Assembly (NCBI GenBank): GCA_026994095.1
Contig: JALWRU010000148.1
Coordinates: 1-7,173 of the forward strand
DNA length: 7,173 bases
Reading direction: 5' to 3'
DNA from: Nitrospira sp.
GTDB taxonomy: Bacteria; Nitrospirota; JACRHL01
The position numbers and the translations under genes were made by a program. Below the pieces are notes generated by a model. It was not told where the DNA came from. It saw only the letters and a program-made list of their open reading frames with translations, and did not search any database. Positions within the stretch are counted from its first letter, which is position 1. Each line of letters begins with the position of its first letter. Positions 7,020-7,173 of the stretch are shown piece after piece.

Positions 7020-7173
7020 CCGGGGAGCCTTGTTGGTAGGGCAGGGGTAAGTGGGTTGTGTGCACTGCGTATTCACGCAGGGTCAGGGCGGAGGTGTTCG
7101 GCTCCACGGTGAGCTGCACCGGGCCGGAATAGCCTCTGCCGCCAATGGCTACAAAATGCGCTGAATCACCGGC
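6970..7173 (-). CDS. Probable 3' end of a convergent gene of unknown function (partial)
   Basis: From the right edge leftward, one minus-strand frame stays open for 67 codons to a TAA at 6970-6972, while the other two minus frames stop within 25 bases of the edge. The visible protein includes DSAHFVAIGGRGYSGPVQL, then LTVEPN and LREYAVHTTHLPLPY, with GC-ending codons like the neighbours. The GYSGPVQL stretch is faintly reminiscent of FMN-binding RnfG/NosR-type segments (GYxGPI-L), but this is not enough for an assignment. If real, its last 17 codons overlap the end of the lipoate-ligase-like gene antiparallel by 50 bases. Those last residues look like an antisense read-through, so the true gene may have a short natural extension there. 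No start codon or domain can be judged from this fragment. Confidence 0.4.
   Translation of the reverse strand, partial: AGDSAHFVAIGGRGYSGPVQLTVEPNTSALTLREYAVHTTHLPLPYQQGSPVSETSHWPPRPQGSQP

Noticed and set aside
7065..7080. Stem-loop CTGCGT-attc-ACGCAG, 46 bases after the ligase-like stop
   Set aside because: The stem is only 6 bp and has no T-run on either strand, and it lies within the probable minus-strand coding frame, so it is not a convincing terminator.

Overview
This is a compact, G+C-rich bacterial chromosome segment of ordinary housekeeping character. Codons mostly end in G or C, promoters are sigma70-like, and dapE, tldD and small nfeD genes are present, which together suggest a proteobacterium. 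The lineage cannot be fixed from the sequence. The MetH protein is not of the Escherichia coli type: its wording is closer to the actinobacterial/cyanobacterial/deltaproteobacterial branch, so an ordinary enterobacterium is unlikely. No mobile element, rRNA, tRNA, CRISPR array or phage gene was seen.

Layout. The 5' portion of dapE (lysine/peptidoglycan precursor synthesis) lies on the minus strand at 1-402 and runs off the left edge. A divergent intergenic region of 163 bp (403-565) separates it from metH (566-4069, plus strand), a full-length cobalamin-dependent methionine synthase with all expected domains. After 66 bp comes a small membrane-anchored NfeD-like OB-fold protein (4136-4519). 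After 89 bp holding a good sigma70 promoter comes tldD (4609-6054), a TldD-type zinc metalloprotease. A protein of lipoate-protein-ligase fold (6051-7019) overlaps the tldD stop by four bases (GTGA) and is probably translationally coupled to it. The right edge (6970-7173) holds an open minus-strand reading frame that is probably the 3' end of a convergent gene of unknown function.

How the genes fit together. metH serves methionine/SAM and folate recycling, and dapE serves diaminopimelate/lysine; both belong to the aspartate-family amino acid network but are transcribed divergently. The nfeD-like gene could be read from the metH transcript, since no convincing terminator lies between them. tldD has its own promoter and drives the lipoate-ligase-like gene.

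The least explained part of the window is the tldD/lipoate-ligase-like pair. The second protein keeps the fold signatures of LplA, including the C-terminal accessory domain, but lacks the catalytic lysine at its expected position. It may therefore be a non-catalytic or repurposed member acting with the TldD protease. No clearly novel multi-gene system was found beyond this.
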